Shown here: positions 28,295 to 38,561 of the stretch, one piece after another
How the letters are laid out: the number at the start of each line of letters is the position of its first letter
Position numbering within the stretch: the first letter of the stretch is position 1
Origin: Burkholderia ubonensis subsp. mesacidophila
GTDB lineage: Bacteria; Pseudomonadota; Gammaproteobacteria; Burkholderiales; Burkholderiaceae
Length of the DNA stretch: 64,000 nt
Direction of reading: 5' to 3'
NCBI RefSeq assembly: GCF_002097715.1
Contig: NZ_CP020737.1
Span: 2,046,001 to 2,110,000 of the forward strand
Translations under genes and position numbers: made by a program
Notes under the pieces: model-generated
Database searches by the model: none
Told to the model about the DNA's origin: nothing
The model's input: the letters and a program-made list of their open reading frames with translations, nothing else

Positions 28295-29500
28295 TCACTC
28301 CTCCTCGTCGTCCAGGTACGGCTCATCGTCGTGATAGTCGCCGCCGAAATCATCGTCGTAGACACCGTCGTCGTCGTCGAATTCCCCATCGTCCTGCCCG
28401 AATCCGAGCGCCGCGACGAGCGCGGTCATGTCGTCCGGCAACGGGCAGCGCCATTGCATCGTCTTGCCGCTCACCGGATGCACGAGACCGAGCCGCCACG
28501 CATGCAGCGCCTGCCGCGCGAAACCGTCCGGCAGCGGCGTCACCGAGCGCTTGCCGCGCGCGCGCCCGTACACGGGGTCGCCCAGCAGCGGATGCCCGGC
28601 GTGCGCGCAATGCACGCGGATCTGGTGCGTGCGGCCCGTCTCGAGATCGCACTGGATCGCGGAAACCGGCTGACGTTGCCACAGACATGTGTCAACCGTG
28701 CGGAAATGCGTGCGCGCCGGCTTGCCGGACGCTCCGGTCACGACCGCCATCCGGGTGCGCTCGCGCGGATCGCGGCCGATCGGCGCGTCGATCGTCCCGT
28801 CCTCCGGCATCGTGCCCCAGACGAGCGCGAAATAGCGGCGCTTCACGGTGCGGGCCTGCAGCTGGCGGACCAGGTCGGTCTGCGCGGCAAGCGTGCGCGC
28901 GACGACCATCAGGCCCGAGGTCTCCTTGTCGAGCCGATGGACGATCCCCGCGCGCGGCAGGCCGGCCGCCGCGTCGCCGTAGCGGTGCAGCAGGCCGTTG
29001 AGGATCGTGCCGCTCCAGTTGCCGGCGGCCGGATGGACGACGAGGCCGGCCGGCTTGTTGATCACGACGAGCGCGTCGTCCTCGTAGACGATGTCGAGCG
29101 GCACCGGCTCCGGCGTGAACGCGAGCTGCTCCGGCAGCAGGTCGGGCACGAGCTCGATCGTCGCGCCGAGCGGCACCGGCTGGCGGATCTTCGCGGGCGC
29201 GCCGTCGACGCGCACCCGCTGTGCGTCGATCCAGCTTTGCAGCCGGCTGCGCGAGAATTCGGGGAACAGTTGCGCGAGCGCCTTGTCGAGTCGTTCGCCG
29301 GCGAGCGACGGCGGGACTTCGACGACACGCGGCGCATCGTCGGCCGTGGCGGACGACGCAACGGACGACTGCAGCGCGTCGCCGATCAGGTCGTCATCGA
29401 GCGAATCGCCGGGAGCGGCGTCGGCGGGCCGATCGCTTGGGCTATAATCTTCGCGATTTGACTTGCCCTTCTGGGCATTCTGCGAATTTGAACGGGTCAT
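28295..29500 (-). CDS. rluD: 23S rRNA pseudouridine synthase RluD
   Basis: This encodes 401 residues. It makes the pseudouridines of helix 69 in 23S rRNA. An S4 domain (about residues 67-115) precedes the catalytic domain, where [13 protein letters not shown] holds the essential Asp191 and [11 protein letters not shown] closes the site. It is about 75 residues longer than E. coli RluD: a polar N-terminal extension of roughly 60 residues and a C-terminal tail almost wholly Asp, Glu, Tyr and Gly (from about residue 365). Both are likely disordered. It is divergent from bamD, whose promoter lies within its first codons. Confidence 0.92.
   Translation of the reverse strand: MTRSNSQNAQKGKSNREDYSPSDRPADAAPGDSLDDDLIGDALQSSVASSATADDAPRVVEVPPSLAGERLDKALAQLFPEFSRSRLQSWIDAQRVRVDGAPAKIRQPVPLGATIELVPDLLPEQLAFTPEPVPLDIVYEDDALVVINKPAGLVVHPAAGNWSGTILNGLLHRYGDAAAGLPRAGIVHRLDKETSGLMVVARTLAAQTDLVRQLQARTVKRRYFALVWGTMPEDGTIDAPIGRDPRERTRMAVVTGASGKPARTHFRTVDTCLWQRQPVSAIQCDLETGRTHQIRVHCAHAGHPLLGDPVYGRARGKRSVTPLPDGFARQALHAWRLGLVHPVSGKTMQWRCPLPDDMTALVAALGFGQDDGEFDDDDGVYDDDFGGDYHDDEPYLDDEEE
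29443..29448 (+). promoter_or_regulatory. -10 element for bamD inside the rluD coding region
   Basis: A perfect TATAAT lies on the plus strand, 94 bases before the bamD start and antisense to rluD codons 18-20. The -35 is poor. The setting, a lone AT-rich hexamer in GC-rich sequence ahead of a divergent gene, supports it. Confidence 0.55.
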
Positions 29501-29541
29501 TTAGACTGGGTCACCGAGACTTGAAGCTAGGACATGCGAGC

Positions 29542-30366
29542 ATGATGAATTCGACCAAACGCGCGGCAATTACCGTCGCCGCCCGGGCAACGGCGGTTGC
29601 GGCCGCAGCCCTCATCGCGGGTTGCCACGGCTTGCCGCAGAAGCAGGACGAGACCGCGACCTGGTCGAACAACAAATTATACTCAGAGGCTCAGGATGCC
29701 CTGACCGGCGGCGACTGGGGCAAGTGCGCGAAGTACTTCGAGGCGCTGCAGGGCCGTGACCCGTTCGGCCATTTTGCGCAACAGGCGCAGATCAACGTCG
29801 CGTACTGCAACTGGAAGGACAACGAACCGGCTGCCGCCGACCAGGCCGTCGACCGCTTCATCCAGCTCCACCCGGATCACCCCGACATCCCGTACGCGTA
29901 CTACCTGAAGGGCATGATCCACTTCAACGACGATCTCGGTCTGTTCGGCCGCTTCTCCGGCCAGGACATGAGCGAGCGCGACCCGCAGGCGCTGCGCGAA
30001 TCGTATGACGCGTTCAAGGTCGTCGTCGACCGCTTTCCGAAGAGCAAGTACGCGCCCGACGCGGCGGCCCGGATGCGCTACATCGTCAACGCGCTCGCGT
30101 CGCACGAAGTGCACGCCGCCGACTACTACTACCGTCGCGGCGCCTATGTCGCGGCGATCAACCGCGCGCAGCTCGCGATCAAGGAATACAAGGGCGCGCC
30201 GGCGATCGAGGACGCGCTGCACATCATGGTCCTGTCGTACGACAAGCTGCAGCAGCCGCAACTCGCCGAGGACACGAAGCGCGTGCTCGCGGGTACGTTC
30301 CCGGACAGCCCGTACGTGACGGGCAAGGCCCGCCCCGGCGCGAAGAAGTCGTGGTGGCAGTTCTGA
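29542..30366 (+). CDS. bamD: Outer-membrane assembly lipoprotein BamD
   Basis: This encodes 274 residues. It is an essential lipoprotein of the BAM complex that recruits BamA substrates. The signal peptide ends in the lipobox LIAGC. Five TPR-like repeats follow, with the characteristic LYSEAQDALTGGDWGKCAKYFEALQ and PDIPYAYYLKGMIHF blocks and the AADYYYRRGAYVAAINRAQ repeat. Start ATG 29542 is directly followed by a second ATG, and either could be used. A long frame-open extension upstream overlaps the rluD promoter region and is rejected. It ends in a strong terminator. Confidence 0.93.
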   Translation: MMNSTKRAAITVAARATAVAAAALIAGCHGLPQKQDETATWSNNKLYSEAQDALTGGDWGKCAKYFEALQGRDPFGHFAQQAQINVAYCNWKDNEPAAADQAVDRFIQLHPDHPDIPYAYYLKGMIHFNDDLGLFGRFSGQDMSERDPQALRESYDAFKVVVDRFPKSKYAPDAAARMRYIVNALASHEVHAADYYYRRGAYVAAINRAQLAIKEYKGAPAIEDALHIMVLSYDKLQQPQLAEDTKRVLAGTFPDSPYVTGKARPGAKKSWWQF

Positions 30367-30390
30367 GCCGCCGCTGCAAATGAAGCGACA

Positions 30391-30420
30391 AAAAAACCCG
30401 GCCGATTGGCCGGGTTTTTT
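30391..30420. terminator. Bidirectional Rho-independent terminator
   Basis: AAAAAACCCGGCC, a four-base GATT loop and GGCCGGGTTTTTT form a symmetric terminator 24 bases after the bamD stop and 42 bases before the stop of the opposing helicase gene. It can serve both. Confidence 0.95.
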
Positions 30421-30462
30421 ACTGGCGCCGCACCGCGGCGCTACACGGACGCCGCCGAGCGG

Positions 30463-32709
30463 CTACACCCGCTTCGCCGCGCGATGCTCTTCAAAGAACT
30501 CCTCGACGACTTCGATCTCGCGGGTCCGCTTGAACGGCGGCAGGCTCTGCCAGATCCGACGCCCATAAGGCTTGTCGACGAGGCGCGTGTCGCAGATCAT
30601 CAGCACGCCGCGATCGGTTTCCGCGCGAATCAGCCGGCCCGCGCCCTGCTTCAGCGTAATCACCGCCTGCGGCAGCTGGTGCGCGGCGAACGGACTCAAG
30701 CCCTTCTTCGTGAGCGCGTCGAGCCGCGCGGCCAGCACCGGATCGTCGGGCGGCGCGAACGGGAGCTTGTCGATCACGACGAGCGACAGCGCGTCGCCGC
30801 GCACGTCGACGCCCTCCCAGAAGCTCTGGCTGCCGACGAGGATCGCGTTGCCGTACGCGCGGAACCGATCGAGCAGTTCGGTGCGGCTTGCATCGCCCTG
30901 CACGAGGAGCGGCGTGTTCCACCCGCGCGACTCGATCACGTCGCGCAGCTTCGCGGCGATCCGGTCGACCGCGCGCAGCGTCGTGCACAGCATGAACACG
31001 CCGCCGCCCGACGCCTCGATGGCCGGCAGCGCGGCGTCGAACACCGCATCCGTGAATGCAGGCGACGACGGCTGCGGCAGGTTGCGCGGCACGTACAGCA
31101 GCCCCTGCGTCTGGTAGTCGAACGGGCTCGCGAGCGTCATCGAGCGGCGCGAACTGAGCCCCATCTGCGCCGCGTAGTGCGTGAAATCACCGCGCACCGA
31201 CAGCGTCGCCGACGTGAACACCCATGCGCGCGGCACGCCCGCGCGCTGCTTCGCGAAGATCGGCGCGACGGACAACGGCGTCTCGTGCAGCTGGACCGTA
31301 TGCGAGAACACCTCGACCCAGCGCACCTTCTCGCCGGCGTCACCGCCCTCGCCGGCCTTCGAATCCGCCGCCTCCGCGCTGGCGGCCGCCTGCGCGGCGC
31401 CGGGCGTGACCCAGCCGGCGAGCAGGTCCTGCAGCTCGCGCGCGCGCCGCAGGCATGCGCCGAGCGATTCCGCGCGTTCGGCCTGGCTCGCGAGCGCCGA
31501 CGCCAGCGCGTCGAGCGCCGCCTCCAGATCGTCAAGCGCGCCGAACAGCGGATGGTCGTCGCCGAGCTGCGCGAGCGACATGCGCACGATCGTGTCGTCC
31601 GCGAACGCAAGCCGCAGGTCCCGCGCAGCACGCTCGAGCGCGCCGCCGAGCTTCACCCATTCGACCGCGTCGCGCGCATGGCTCAGGCCCTCCGCGACCG
31701 TATCGCGCGCAAGCTCGAGGATCTGCGTTGTCGACAGCGTTTCGCCGAAGAACAGCGTCGCCGTCTCCGGCAGCTGGTGCGCTTCGTCGAAGATGATCGT
31801 GTTCGCGTTCGGCAGCAGCTCGGCCATCCCCGTGTCGCGCAGCATGATGTCCGCGAAGAACAGGTGATGGTTGACGACGACGACGTCGGCCTGCTGGGCC
31901 TCGCGCCGAGCCTGCATCACGAAGCAGTCCTTGTAGTGCGGGCACTCCTGGCCGAGGCAGTTGTCGCGCGTCGACGTGACCATCGACCATACGGGCGCGT
32001 TCTCCGGCACGCTCGCCAGCTCGGCCTTGTCGCCGCTTCGCGTGATTTTCGCGAAACGGACGATCTCCTGCAGGTACGCGGTGTCCTGCCGCGACGGCAG
32101 CCTGCCGTTGTCCGCGGTGCGCTGCAGGTAGTAGTGGCACAGATAGTTCGCGCGCCCCTTGAGCATCGCGACCGTGACCGGCACCGCGAGGGCGTCGCGC
32201 ACGGTCGGGAGGTCGCGCAGGAACAGCTGGTCCTGCAGGTGCTTGGTGCCGGTCGATACGATGACCTTGCCGCCCCACAGCATCGCCGGCACGAGATACG
32301 CGTAGGTCTTGCCGGTGCCCGTGCCCGCCTCGACGATCAGCGTGTTGTCGCCCGCGTCGCCGTCGGCCTCCGCTTCCGCGACGCCGTCCGCGCCGGGTTC
32401 GGCCGCGTGTTCCGCGTCATTCTGCAGGCGCCGCGCCGGGCGCTTGCGGGTCTCGAAGATCTCGGGTTCGGGCATCCGGCGCGCGGACGCCTCCATCGCG
32501 GCCGCGACTGCACGCGCCATCTCGATCTGCGATGCGCGGGGACGGTAGCCGTCGAGCGCGCGCGCAAACAGCCCGCCGTCGCCGAAGATCGCGTCGAGCT
32601 CGTCGACGCGCTTGCGGCTCAGCTCGAAGGTGGCTTCGGGCGCACGTGCGCGCCCGGCGGACGAGCTGTCTCGCCGGGCATCGGGGGTGGCTTCAAGCGG
32701 TGAATTCAA
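30463..32709 (-). CDS. DinG/YoaA-type ATP-dependent DNA helicase (XPD-like, Fe-S)
   Basis: This encodes 748 residues with a likely TTG start at 32709 (AGGA nine bases upstream). The superfamily 2 motifs are in order: Walker A EAGTGTGKT, the DEAH box IIFDEAHQL, and the C-terminal motifs VGSQSFWEGVDV and QGAGRLIR. Four Cys, in NYLCHYYL and NCLGQECPHYKDC, form the Fe-S cluster site that XPD-like helicases need. The length and layout match YoaA more than DinG. YoaA acts with the Pol III chi subunit in repair of stalled forks. A polar insert rich in Ala, Asp and Glu (about residues 95-122) sits just ahead of Walker A and may be a disordered loop. Confidence 0.88.
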   Translation of the reverse strand: MNSPLEATPDARRDSSSAGRARAPEATFELSRKRVDELDAIFGDGGLFARALDGYRPRASQIEMARAVAAAMEASARRMPEPEIFETRKRPARRLQNDAEHAAEPGADGVAEAEADGDAGDNTLIVEAGTGTGKTYAYLVPAMLWGGKVIVSTGTKHLQDQLFLRDLPTVRDALAVPVTVAMLKGRANYLCHYYLQRTADNGRLPSRQDTAYLQEIVRFAKITRSGDKAELASVPENAPVWSMVTSTRDNCLGQECPHYKDCFVMQARREAQQADVVVVNHHLFFADIMLRDTGMAELLPNANTIIFDEAHQLPETATLFFGETLSTTQILELARDTVAEGLSHARDAVEWVKLGGALERAARDLRLAFADDTIVRMSLAQLGDDHPLFGALDDLEAALDALASALASQAERAESLGACLRRARELQDLLAGWVTPGAAQAAASAEAADSKAGEGGDAGEKVRWVEVFSHTVQLHETPLSVAPIFAKQRAGVPRAWVFTSATLSVRGDFTHYAAQMGLSSRRSMTLASPFDYQTQGLLYVPRNLPQPSSPAFTDAVFDAALPAIEASGGGVFMLCTTLRAVDRIAAKLRDVIESRGWNTPLLVQGDASRTELLDRFRAYGNAILVGSQSFWEGVDVRGDALSLVVIDKLPFAPPDDPVLAARLDALTKKGLSPFAAHQLPQAVITLKQGAGRLIRAETDRGVLMICDTRLVDKPYGRRIWQSLPPFKRTREIEVVEEFFEEHRAAKRV

Positions 32710-32764
32710 GGCAAGCGTTCCTGTGTCCAGCGCCCGAGCGGCGCCGGCGCTTGCCAGGCCGCGC

Positions 32765-32980
32765 TCAGGCGCGCTTATCCGGTTCCAGCTGCGATTGCAG
32801 CATGATGATTTTGTCTTTGGCCGCCAGCTTCTCTTTCTTCAGCCGGTGCAGCGTTATGTCGTCGATGTCGGACCGCCCTTCCTTCTGCTCGATTTCCCGA
32901 GCCAGCTGAGCGTGGAGCTCCTGCAATGAAGCCAACCGGTTGTGCAATTCCTGCTGCTGTTCCACTTGACGGCTTTGCAT
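32765..32980 (-). CDS. YdcH-like (DUF465) small coiled-coil protein
   Basis: This encodes 71 residues. ATG 32980 has GAGGAGG upstream. The protein is a single amphipathic helix or hairpin: ELHNRLASLQELHAQLAREIEQKEG, then DDITLHRLKKEKLAAKDKI. This is the DUF465 pattern, in which H.LKKEKL.LKD.I is the hallmark. The function of the family is unknown. It lies between the helicase gene and a secreted coiled-coil protein gene on the same strand. Confidence 0.85.
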   Translation of the reverse strand: MQSRQVEQQQELHNRLASLQELHAQLAREIEQKEGRSDIDDITLHRLKKEKLAAKDKIIMLQSQLEPDKRA

Positions 32981-33058
32981 ATGCGCCTCCTCATCGAAGC
33001 AGCGCGCCGGCCCGCGTGCCGGTGCGCTCGAGACTGCTTTCCGGATCAACCCAACACG

Positions 33059-33817
33059 TTACTGCCCCTGCATTTGCTGCTGTTGCTGCTTGGCCTTCTC
33101 GGCCGCTTCCTTCTGTCGCTGCTCCACGTCGGCCTTGTGCTGCGCGGCCTCCTTCTGCTTCTGCTCGTAGCGCGCGGCGTTGTCCGCCCGTTCCTGCGCC
33201 TTCTGGGCCGCCTGCTGGTGCGCGTCGTCGAGCTTGCGCTGGAAATCGGCCTGTTTCTGATCGTAGGCCTGCTTGTTCGCCGCGCGCTGCGGGCCTTCCG
33301 TGCCCCGCTGCGCCTGCTTCAGCGCACTCTGCTCCTGTTTGTCGCGGAACGCAGCCGCGTTCGCCGCTTCGTTCGCCGCGCGCTGCGGCGCCTCCGCCGC
33401 ATTTTGCGCCTGTTTCAGCGCGATTCGCTCGTCGCGCTGCTGCGCCCGTACCGCGCGCTGCTCGTCGTCGAGCGCGAGCTGCTCCTGACGGATGCTCGCG
33501 CGCTCCTCGCGCATCTGGTCGCGCGCCTTGCCGAGGCAGTAGTTGACGAAGAACGTGCTGTAGCAGTCGTGTTCGGCCACCGCATAACGATAATCGTTTT
33601 TGGCCGTGCGTTGATCGAGCACTTTTTGACGTGCGTCGAAGTCGCGTGTGGTCGAGGCCGAGACGGGCGCGGCCGCGTCGGCGGCCGATGCGGCGACAGC
33701 GGACGCCTGCGCATGCGCACCGGCCGCCCCGAGGGACAAAGCCGCGGCAAGCGCTGCGCCGAGCGCGACGAGAGGAAAACGGGAGGTTGGCAACGTCGTA
33801 GGAAAGCTGCGGGACAT
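33059..33817 (-). CDS. Secreted Gln/Lys/Ala-rich coiled-coil protein
   Basis: This encodes 252 residues. A long signal peptide ([21 protein letters not shown]) precedes a small domain with two Cys ([21 protein letters not shown]). About 150 residues follow with nearly continuous coiled-coil character, rich in Gln, Ala, Lys, Asp and Glu, including a repeated unit (LKQAQ.....PQRAAN appears twice). It should be periplasmic. I recognise no enzyme domain; proteins of this type are scattered through Burkholderia. It is divergent from tex, with 163 bases between the two start codons. Confidence 0.75.
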   Translation of the reverse strand: MSRSFPTTLPTSRFPLVALGAALAAALSLGAAGAHAQASAVAASAADAAAPVSASTTRDFDARQKVLDQRTAKNDYRYAVAEHDCYSTFFVNYCLGKARDQMREERASIRQEQLALDDEQRAVRAQQRDERIALKQAQNAAEAPQRAANEAANAAAFRDKQEQSALKQAQRGTEGPQRAANKQAYDQKQADFQRKLDDAHQQAAQKAQERADNAARYEQKQKEAAQHKADVEQRQKEAAEKAKQQQQQMQGQ

Positions 33818-33980
33818 GTGTCAAATTCTATCACCCCGCGGATGGACGCTCGGCCATTTATGGCAAAATGCCCCGCTTCATTCACCCGCGGCGTCTGGTT
33901 CGGCGGGCTCGCCGCGAGCGGCCCGCCAGGCGGGCCTCACGGGCCCGCGCCGCGATTTCAGCAGGCAGATCATCCACGAC

Positions 33981-36302
33981 ATGACGGAAACCGTAGCACT
34001 CAAGATCGTACAGCGCATCGCCACCGAACTGACCGTCCAGCCGCGCCAGGTCGCGGCGGCAGTGCAACTCCTCGACGAAGGCGCCACCGTTCCGTTCATT
34101 GCCCGGTACCGCAAGGAAGTGACCGGCAACCTGGACGACACGCAGCTGCGCCAGCTCGAGGAACGCCTGCTGTACCTGCGCGAGCTCGAGGAGCGCCGCG
34201 CCACGATCCTCGCGAGCATCGACGAGCAAGGCAAGCTGACCGACGAGCTGCGCGCCGCGATCGACGCCGCCGACAGCAAGCAGGTGCTCGAAGACCTTTA
34301 TCTGCCGTACAAGCCGAAGCGCCGCACGCGCGCGCAGATCGCCCGCGAAGCCGGCCTCGAGCCGCTCGCGCAGGCGCTGCTCGGCAACCCGCTGCTCGAC
34401 CCGCAGGCCGAAGCGGCCGCCTACGTCGACGCCGACAAGGGCGTCGCCGACGTGAAGGCCGCGCTCGACGGCGCCCGCGACATTTTGTCCGAACAGTTCG
34501 GCGAAACGGCCGAGCTGCTCGGCAAGCTGCGCGACTACCTGCACAACCAGGGCGTCGTGTCGTCGGCGGTCGTCGAAGGCAAGGAGAACGAAGAAGGCGA
34601 GAAATTCCGCGATTACTACGACTACGCGGAAACGATCAAGACCGTGCCGTCGCACCGCGCGCTCGCGCTGTTCCGCGGTCGCAACGCCGGCGTGCTGACG
34701 GTCAAGCTCGGCCTCGGCGAGGAACTCGACGCGCTGGTGCCGCATCCCGGCGAGGCAATGATTGCGCGCCATTTCGGCATCGCGAACCAGAACCGGCCGG
34801 CCGACAAGTGGCTGTCCGATGTCTGCCGCTGGTGCTGGCGCGTGAAGGTGCAGCCGCACATCGAGAACGAATTGCTGACGCAGTTGCGCGAGGACGCCGA
34901 ACACGAGGCGATCCGCGTGTTCGCGCGCAACCTGAAGGACCTGCTGCTCGCGGCGCCGGCCGGCCCGAAGGCCGTGATCGGTCTCGACCCCGGCCTGCGC
35001 ACTGGCGTGAAGGTCGCGGTCGTCGACCGCACCGGCAAGCTGCTCGCGACCGACACGATCTACCCGCACGAGCCGCGCCGCGACTGGGACGGCTCGCTCG
35101 CGAAGCTCGCGCGCATCGCCGCGCAAACCCAGGCGGAGCTCGTCAGCATCGGCAACGGCACTGCGTCGCGTGAAACCGACAAGCTCGCGAGCGAGCTGAT
35201 CGCGAAGCACCCCGAACTGCGCCTGCAGAAGATCGTCGTGTCGGAAGCCGGCGCGTCCGTGTACTCGGCGTCCGAGCTCGCGGCGAAGGAATTCCCCGAG
35301 CTCGACGTGTCGCTGCGCGGCGCCGTGTCGATCGCGCGCCGCCTGCAGGACCCGCTCGCCGAACTCGTCAAGATCGAGCCGAAGGCGATCGGCGTCGGCC
35401 AGTACCAGCACGACGTGAACCAGCGCGAACTCGCGCGTTCGCTCGACGCGGTCGTCGAGGACTGCGTGAACGCGGTCGGCGTCGACGCGAACACCGCTTC
35501 GGCCGCACTGCTCGCGCGCGTGTCGGGCCTGAACTCGACGCTCGCGCGCAACATCGTCGACTATCGCGACGCGAACGGCCCGTTCCCGTCCCGCGAGCAC
35601 CTGCGCAAGGTGCCGCGCCTCGGCGACAAGACCTTCGAGCAGGCAGCCGGCTTCCTGCGCATCAACGGCGGCGAGAATCCGCTCGACCGCTCGTCGGTGC
35701 ACCCGGAAGCGTATCCGGTCGTCGAACGGATCCTCGCGAAGATCAGCAAGCGCATCGACGACGTGCTCGGCAGCCGCGAAGCGCTCGCGGGCCTGTCGCC
35801 CGCCGAATTCGTCGACGAGCGTTTCGGCCTGCCGACCGTGCGCGACATCCTGTCGGAACTGGAGAAGCCGGGCCGCGACCCGCGCCCGGAATTCAAGACC
35901 GCGACGTTCCGCGAAGGCGTCGAGAAGGTGTCGGACCTGGTGCCCGGCATGGTCCTCGAAGGCGTCGTGACGAACGTCGCCGCGTTCGGCGCGTTTGTCG
36001 ACGTCGGCGTGCACCAGGACGGCCTCGTCCACGTGTCCGCGCTGTCGACGAAGTTCATCAAGGACCCGCACGAAGTCGTGAAGGCCGGTCAGGTGGTCAA
36101 GGTCAAGGTGCTCGACGTCGACGTCAAGCGCCAGCGCATCGCGCTGACGATGCGCCTCGACGACGATGCGACCCCGGGCACGGCGGCGCGCAGCGGCCAG
36201 GATCGCGGCGCAAGCCGAGGCGGTCAGGCGCGGCCGCCCCGCTCGCGCGAGCCGGAACCGGCCGGCGCAATGGCCGCGGCGTTCGCGAAACTCAAGCGCT
36301 GA
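33981..36302 (+). CDS. tex: Transcription accessory protein Tex (S1 RNA-binding)
   Basis: This encodes 773 residues. The Tex architecture is complete: N-terminal helical domain ([27 protein letters not shown]), a YqgF/RuvC-like domain ([18 protein letters not shown]), a helix-hairpin-helix region ([27 protein letters not shown]) and a C-terminal S1 domain ([34 protein letters not shown]). A basic, Arg/Gly/Pro-rich tail ends it. Tex acts in transcription and virulence-gene expression in several pathogens. The ATG at 33981 matches the usual N-terminus; the longer open frame upstream runs through the divergent promoter region. It is a single gene with its own terminator. Confidence 0.95.
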   Translation: MTETVALKIVQRIATELTVQPRQVAAAVQLLDEGATVPFIARYRKEVTGNLDDTQLRQLEERLLYLRELEERRATILASIDEQGKLTDELRAAIDAADSKQVLEDLYLPYKPKRRTRAQIAREAGLEPLAQALLGNPLLDPQAEAAAYVDADKGVADVKAALDGARDILSEQFGETAELLGKLRDYLHNQGVVSSAVVEGKENEEGEKFRDYYDYAETIKTVPSHRALALFRGRNAGVLTVKLGLGEELDALVPHPGEAMIARHFGIANQNRPADKWLSDVCRWCWRVKVQPHIENELLTQLREDAEHEAIRVFARNLKDLLLAAPAGPKAVIGLDPGLRTGVKVAVVDRTGKLLATDTIYPHEPRRDWDGSLAKLARIAAQTQAELVSIGNGTASRETDKLASELIAKHPELRLQKIVVSEAGASVYSASELAAKEFPELDVSLRGAVSIARRLQDPLAELVKIEPKAIGVGQYQHDVNQRELARSLDAVVEDCVNAVGVDANTASAALLARVSGLNSTLARNIVDYRDANGPFPSREHLRKVPRLGDKTFEQAAGFLRINGGENPLDRSSVHPEAYPVVERILAKISKRIDDVLGSREALAGLSPAEFVDERFGLPTVRDILSELEKPGRDPRPEFKTATFREGVEKVSDLVPGMVLEGVVTNVAAFGAFVDVGVHQDGLVHVSALSTKFIKDPHEVVKAGQVVKVKVLDVDVKRQRIALTMRLDDDATPGTAARSGQDRGASRGGQARPPRSREPEPAGAMAAAFAKLKR

Positions 36303-36320
36303 GCATCGCACGCGCCAACA

Positions 36321-36348
36321 AAAAGCCCGCCTGACGGCGGGCTTTTTT
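36321..36348 (+). terminator. Rho-independent terminator of tex
   Basis: AAAAGCCCGCC, a short loop and GGCGGGCTTTTTT lie 19 bases after the tex stop. The A-run on the left side lets it also work for the convergent kup gene, whose stop is at 36389. Confidence 0.93.
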
Positions 36349-36388
36349 CGTTCCGGGGGGGGCTGCGCGGGGCGCACGCCCGCAGCCG

Positions 36389-38308
36389 TCAAATCTCGAT
36401 CTTCGTGCCGAGCTCGACCACCCGGTTCGCCGGAATCGCGAAGAAATCGGTCGGCTTCGCGGCGTTCTGGTGCATCCACGCGAACACGCGCTCGCGCCAG
36501 ATCGACATGCCCGGCAGTTGCGTCGGCACGACCGTTTCGCGCGCGAGGAAGAACGACGTATCCATCAGCTCGAACGTCATGTCGTGGGTACGGCCGAACT
36601 CTTCCAGCACCGCCTTCACGTCCGGCGTCTCGTTGAAGCCGTATTCCGCCGTCACCATGTACAGCCCGCCGCCCGCGTCGCGCGCGCTCAGCCGCTTGTC
36701 GTCGCGCACGTACGGGATGTCGCGCGTGACGAACGTCAGGAAGATGGTCCGCTCGTGCAGCACCTTGTTGTGCTTCAGGTTGTGCAGCAGGCTGACGGGC
36801 ACGAGCCTGTCGTTGCCGGTCAGGTAGATCGCCGTGCCCGACACGCGGTGCGGCGGATGCGCGAGCAGTCCCTGCAGGAACGGCTCGAGCGGGATGCCGT
36901 CGGCCGCCGTGCGCTCTTTCACGATGTGGCGCCCCTTGTACCAGGTCATCAGCAGGAAGAACAGCAGCGCACCGATCCCGAGCGGCAGCCAGCCGCCTTG
37001 CGCGACCTTCAGCAGGTTCGCGCCGAAGAAGCCGAGGTCGACCGCGAGGAACACCGCGATGATCCCGCCGACCAGCAGCCGGTTCCAGTTCCACACCTTC
37101 ACCATCACGACCGCGGCGAGCACGGTCGTGATCACCATCGTCGCCGTCACCGCGATACCGTACGCCGCGGCAAGGTTGTCCGAGCTCTTGAAGCCGATCA
37201 CGATGCAGAGGATCACGAACAGCAGCATCCAGTTCACGACCGGCACGTAGATCTGGCCGATCGCCAGTTCGGACGTGTGCAGCACCTTCATGCGCGGCAC
37301 GTAGCCGAGCTGGATCGCCTGCGAGGTCAGCGAATACGCGCCCGAGATCACCGCCTGCGACGCAATCACGGTCGCGACCGTCGACAGCACGACGAGCGGC
37401 AGCAGCGCCCAGTCGGGCGCGAGCAGGAAGAACGGGTTCTCGATCGCCTTCGGGTTCTGGATCAGCAGCGCGCCCTGCCCGAAGTAGTTGAGCACGAGCG
37501 ACGGCATCACGAGCCCGTACGCCGCGATCCGGATCGGCCTAGCGCCGAAATGGCCCATGTCCGCGTAGAGCGCTTCGGCGCCCGTCAGCACCAGCACGAC
37601 CGAGCCGAGCACGACGTAGGCCTGCAGCACGTGGTCCGACATGAACGACACCGCGTAGTACGGATTGATCGCCGCGACGATGCCCGGCACGCGCACGATG
37701 TGATACACGCCGAGCGCCGCGATCGCGATGAACCACAGCACCATGATCGGGCCGAACAGCTTGCCGACCGTCGCGGTGCCGTGACGCTGGATCCAGAACA
37801 GCGCGATCAGGATCACGATCGTGATCGGCAGCACGAGATGGGACAGATGCGGGGTCGCGATCTCGAGACCTTCGACCGCCGACATCACCGAGATCGCCGG
37901 CGTGATCACCGCGTCGCCGTAGAACATGCACGCGCCGAAGATCCCGAGCGCCATCAGCGCGCCCGTCACGCGGCTCTTCGAATTGAGCGGCCGCAGCGAC
38001 AACGCCATCAGCGCCAGCACGCCGCCCTCGCCGTTGTTGTCGGCGCGCATCACGAACAGCAGGTATTTGATGCCGACCACGAGAATGATCGCCCAGAACA
38101 GCAGCGAGATCACGCCGAGGATCGAGCCTTCCGTGAGCGGAATGCCGTGTGCGGGGCTGAACGCCTCCTTGAGCGAATACAGCGGGCTTGTGCCGATGTC
38201 GCCGAACACCACGCCGATTGCGGCGATCGCGAGCGCCTGCAGCGAATGTTGTTGCGTCGACGAATGCGGCGCATGGATCGCGTTAGTCGCGTGAGTCGTA
38301 TCGTTCAT
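36389..38308 (-). CDS. kup: Low-affinity potassium uptake protein Kup
   Basis: This encodes 639 residues. It is a proton-coupled K+ importer of the inner membrane. About twelve membrane segments begin at [23 protein letters not shown], the signature of the KUP family with its GDIGTSPLY motif. The cytoplasmic C-terminal third (after about residue 450) holds conserved AIYLTGND and [18 protein letters not shown] blocks. ATG 38308 is the only sensible start and gives a short His/Thr/Asn-rich leader. It is separated from the PRTase gene by about 250 bases, with a terminator between, so it has its own promoter. Confidence 0.95.
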   Translation of the reverse strand: MNDTTHATNAIHAPHSSTQQHSLQALAIAAIGVVFGDIGTSPLYSLKEAFSPAHGIPLTEGSILGVISLLFWAIILVVGIKYLLFVMRADNNGEGGVLALMALSLRPLNSKSRVTGALMALGIFGACMFYGDAVITPAISVMSAVEGLEIATPHLSHLVLPITIVILIALFWIQRHGTATVGKLFGPIMVLWFIAIAALGVYHIVRVPGIVAAINPYYAVSFMSDHVLQAYVVLGSVVLVLTGAEALYADMGHFGARPIRIAAYGLVMPSLVLNYFGQGALLIQNPKAIENPFFLLAPDWALLPLVVLSTVATVIASQAVISGAYSLTSQAIQLGYVPRMKVLHTSELAIGQIYVPVVNWMLLFVILCIVIGFKSSDNLAAAYGIAVTATMVITTVLAAVVMVKVWNWNRLLVGGIIAVFLAVDLGFFGANLLKVAQGGWLPLGIGALLFFLLMTWYKGRHIVKERTAADGIPLEPFLQGLLAHPPHRVSGTAIYLTGNDRLVPVSLLHNLKHNKVLHERTIFLTFVTRDIPYVRDDKRLSARDAGGGLYMVTAEYGFNETPDVKAVLEEFGRTHDMTFELMDTSFFLARETVVPTQLPGMSIWRERVFAWMHQNAAKPTDFFAIPANRVVELGTKIEI

Positions 38309-38503
38309 ATGCAGCGTAATAATCGGGTCCGGAATAGGACAAAACGAGCGCTATTCTACTCGCGCGGTGGGCGAATGCCGTCCTGTCCTGTTGCCGCGAA
38401 GCCACGAGGCCCGCTCTGCCGATGCAACGCGGCGCGAGCTGTGGCAGGGAGGCCATCATAGCCGTCACGCCAGCGGTTGCCTACCCGGGTCGCGACGCAC
38501 CAA

Positions 38504-38531
38504 TGAAAACGGCGCCGCAAGCGACGCCGTC
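38504..38531 (-). terminator. Terminator of the purA-PRTase transcript
   Basis: A 6-bp ACGGCG/CGCCGT stem with inner GC pairing lies 31 bases after the PRTase stop. On the minus strand GTTTTCATTGG follows. It is moderate in quality. Confidence 0.55.
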
Positions 38532-38561
38532 TGGGTGGTTTGGCGATCGGCCGGCAGGCGC

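Noticed and set aside
33882..37094. Minus-strand open frame of about 1070 codons across tex and kup
   Set aside because: It is antisense to tex and lacks any motif; its end overlaps kup in another frame.
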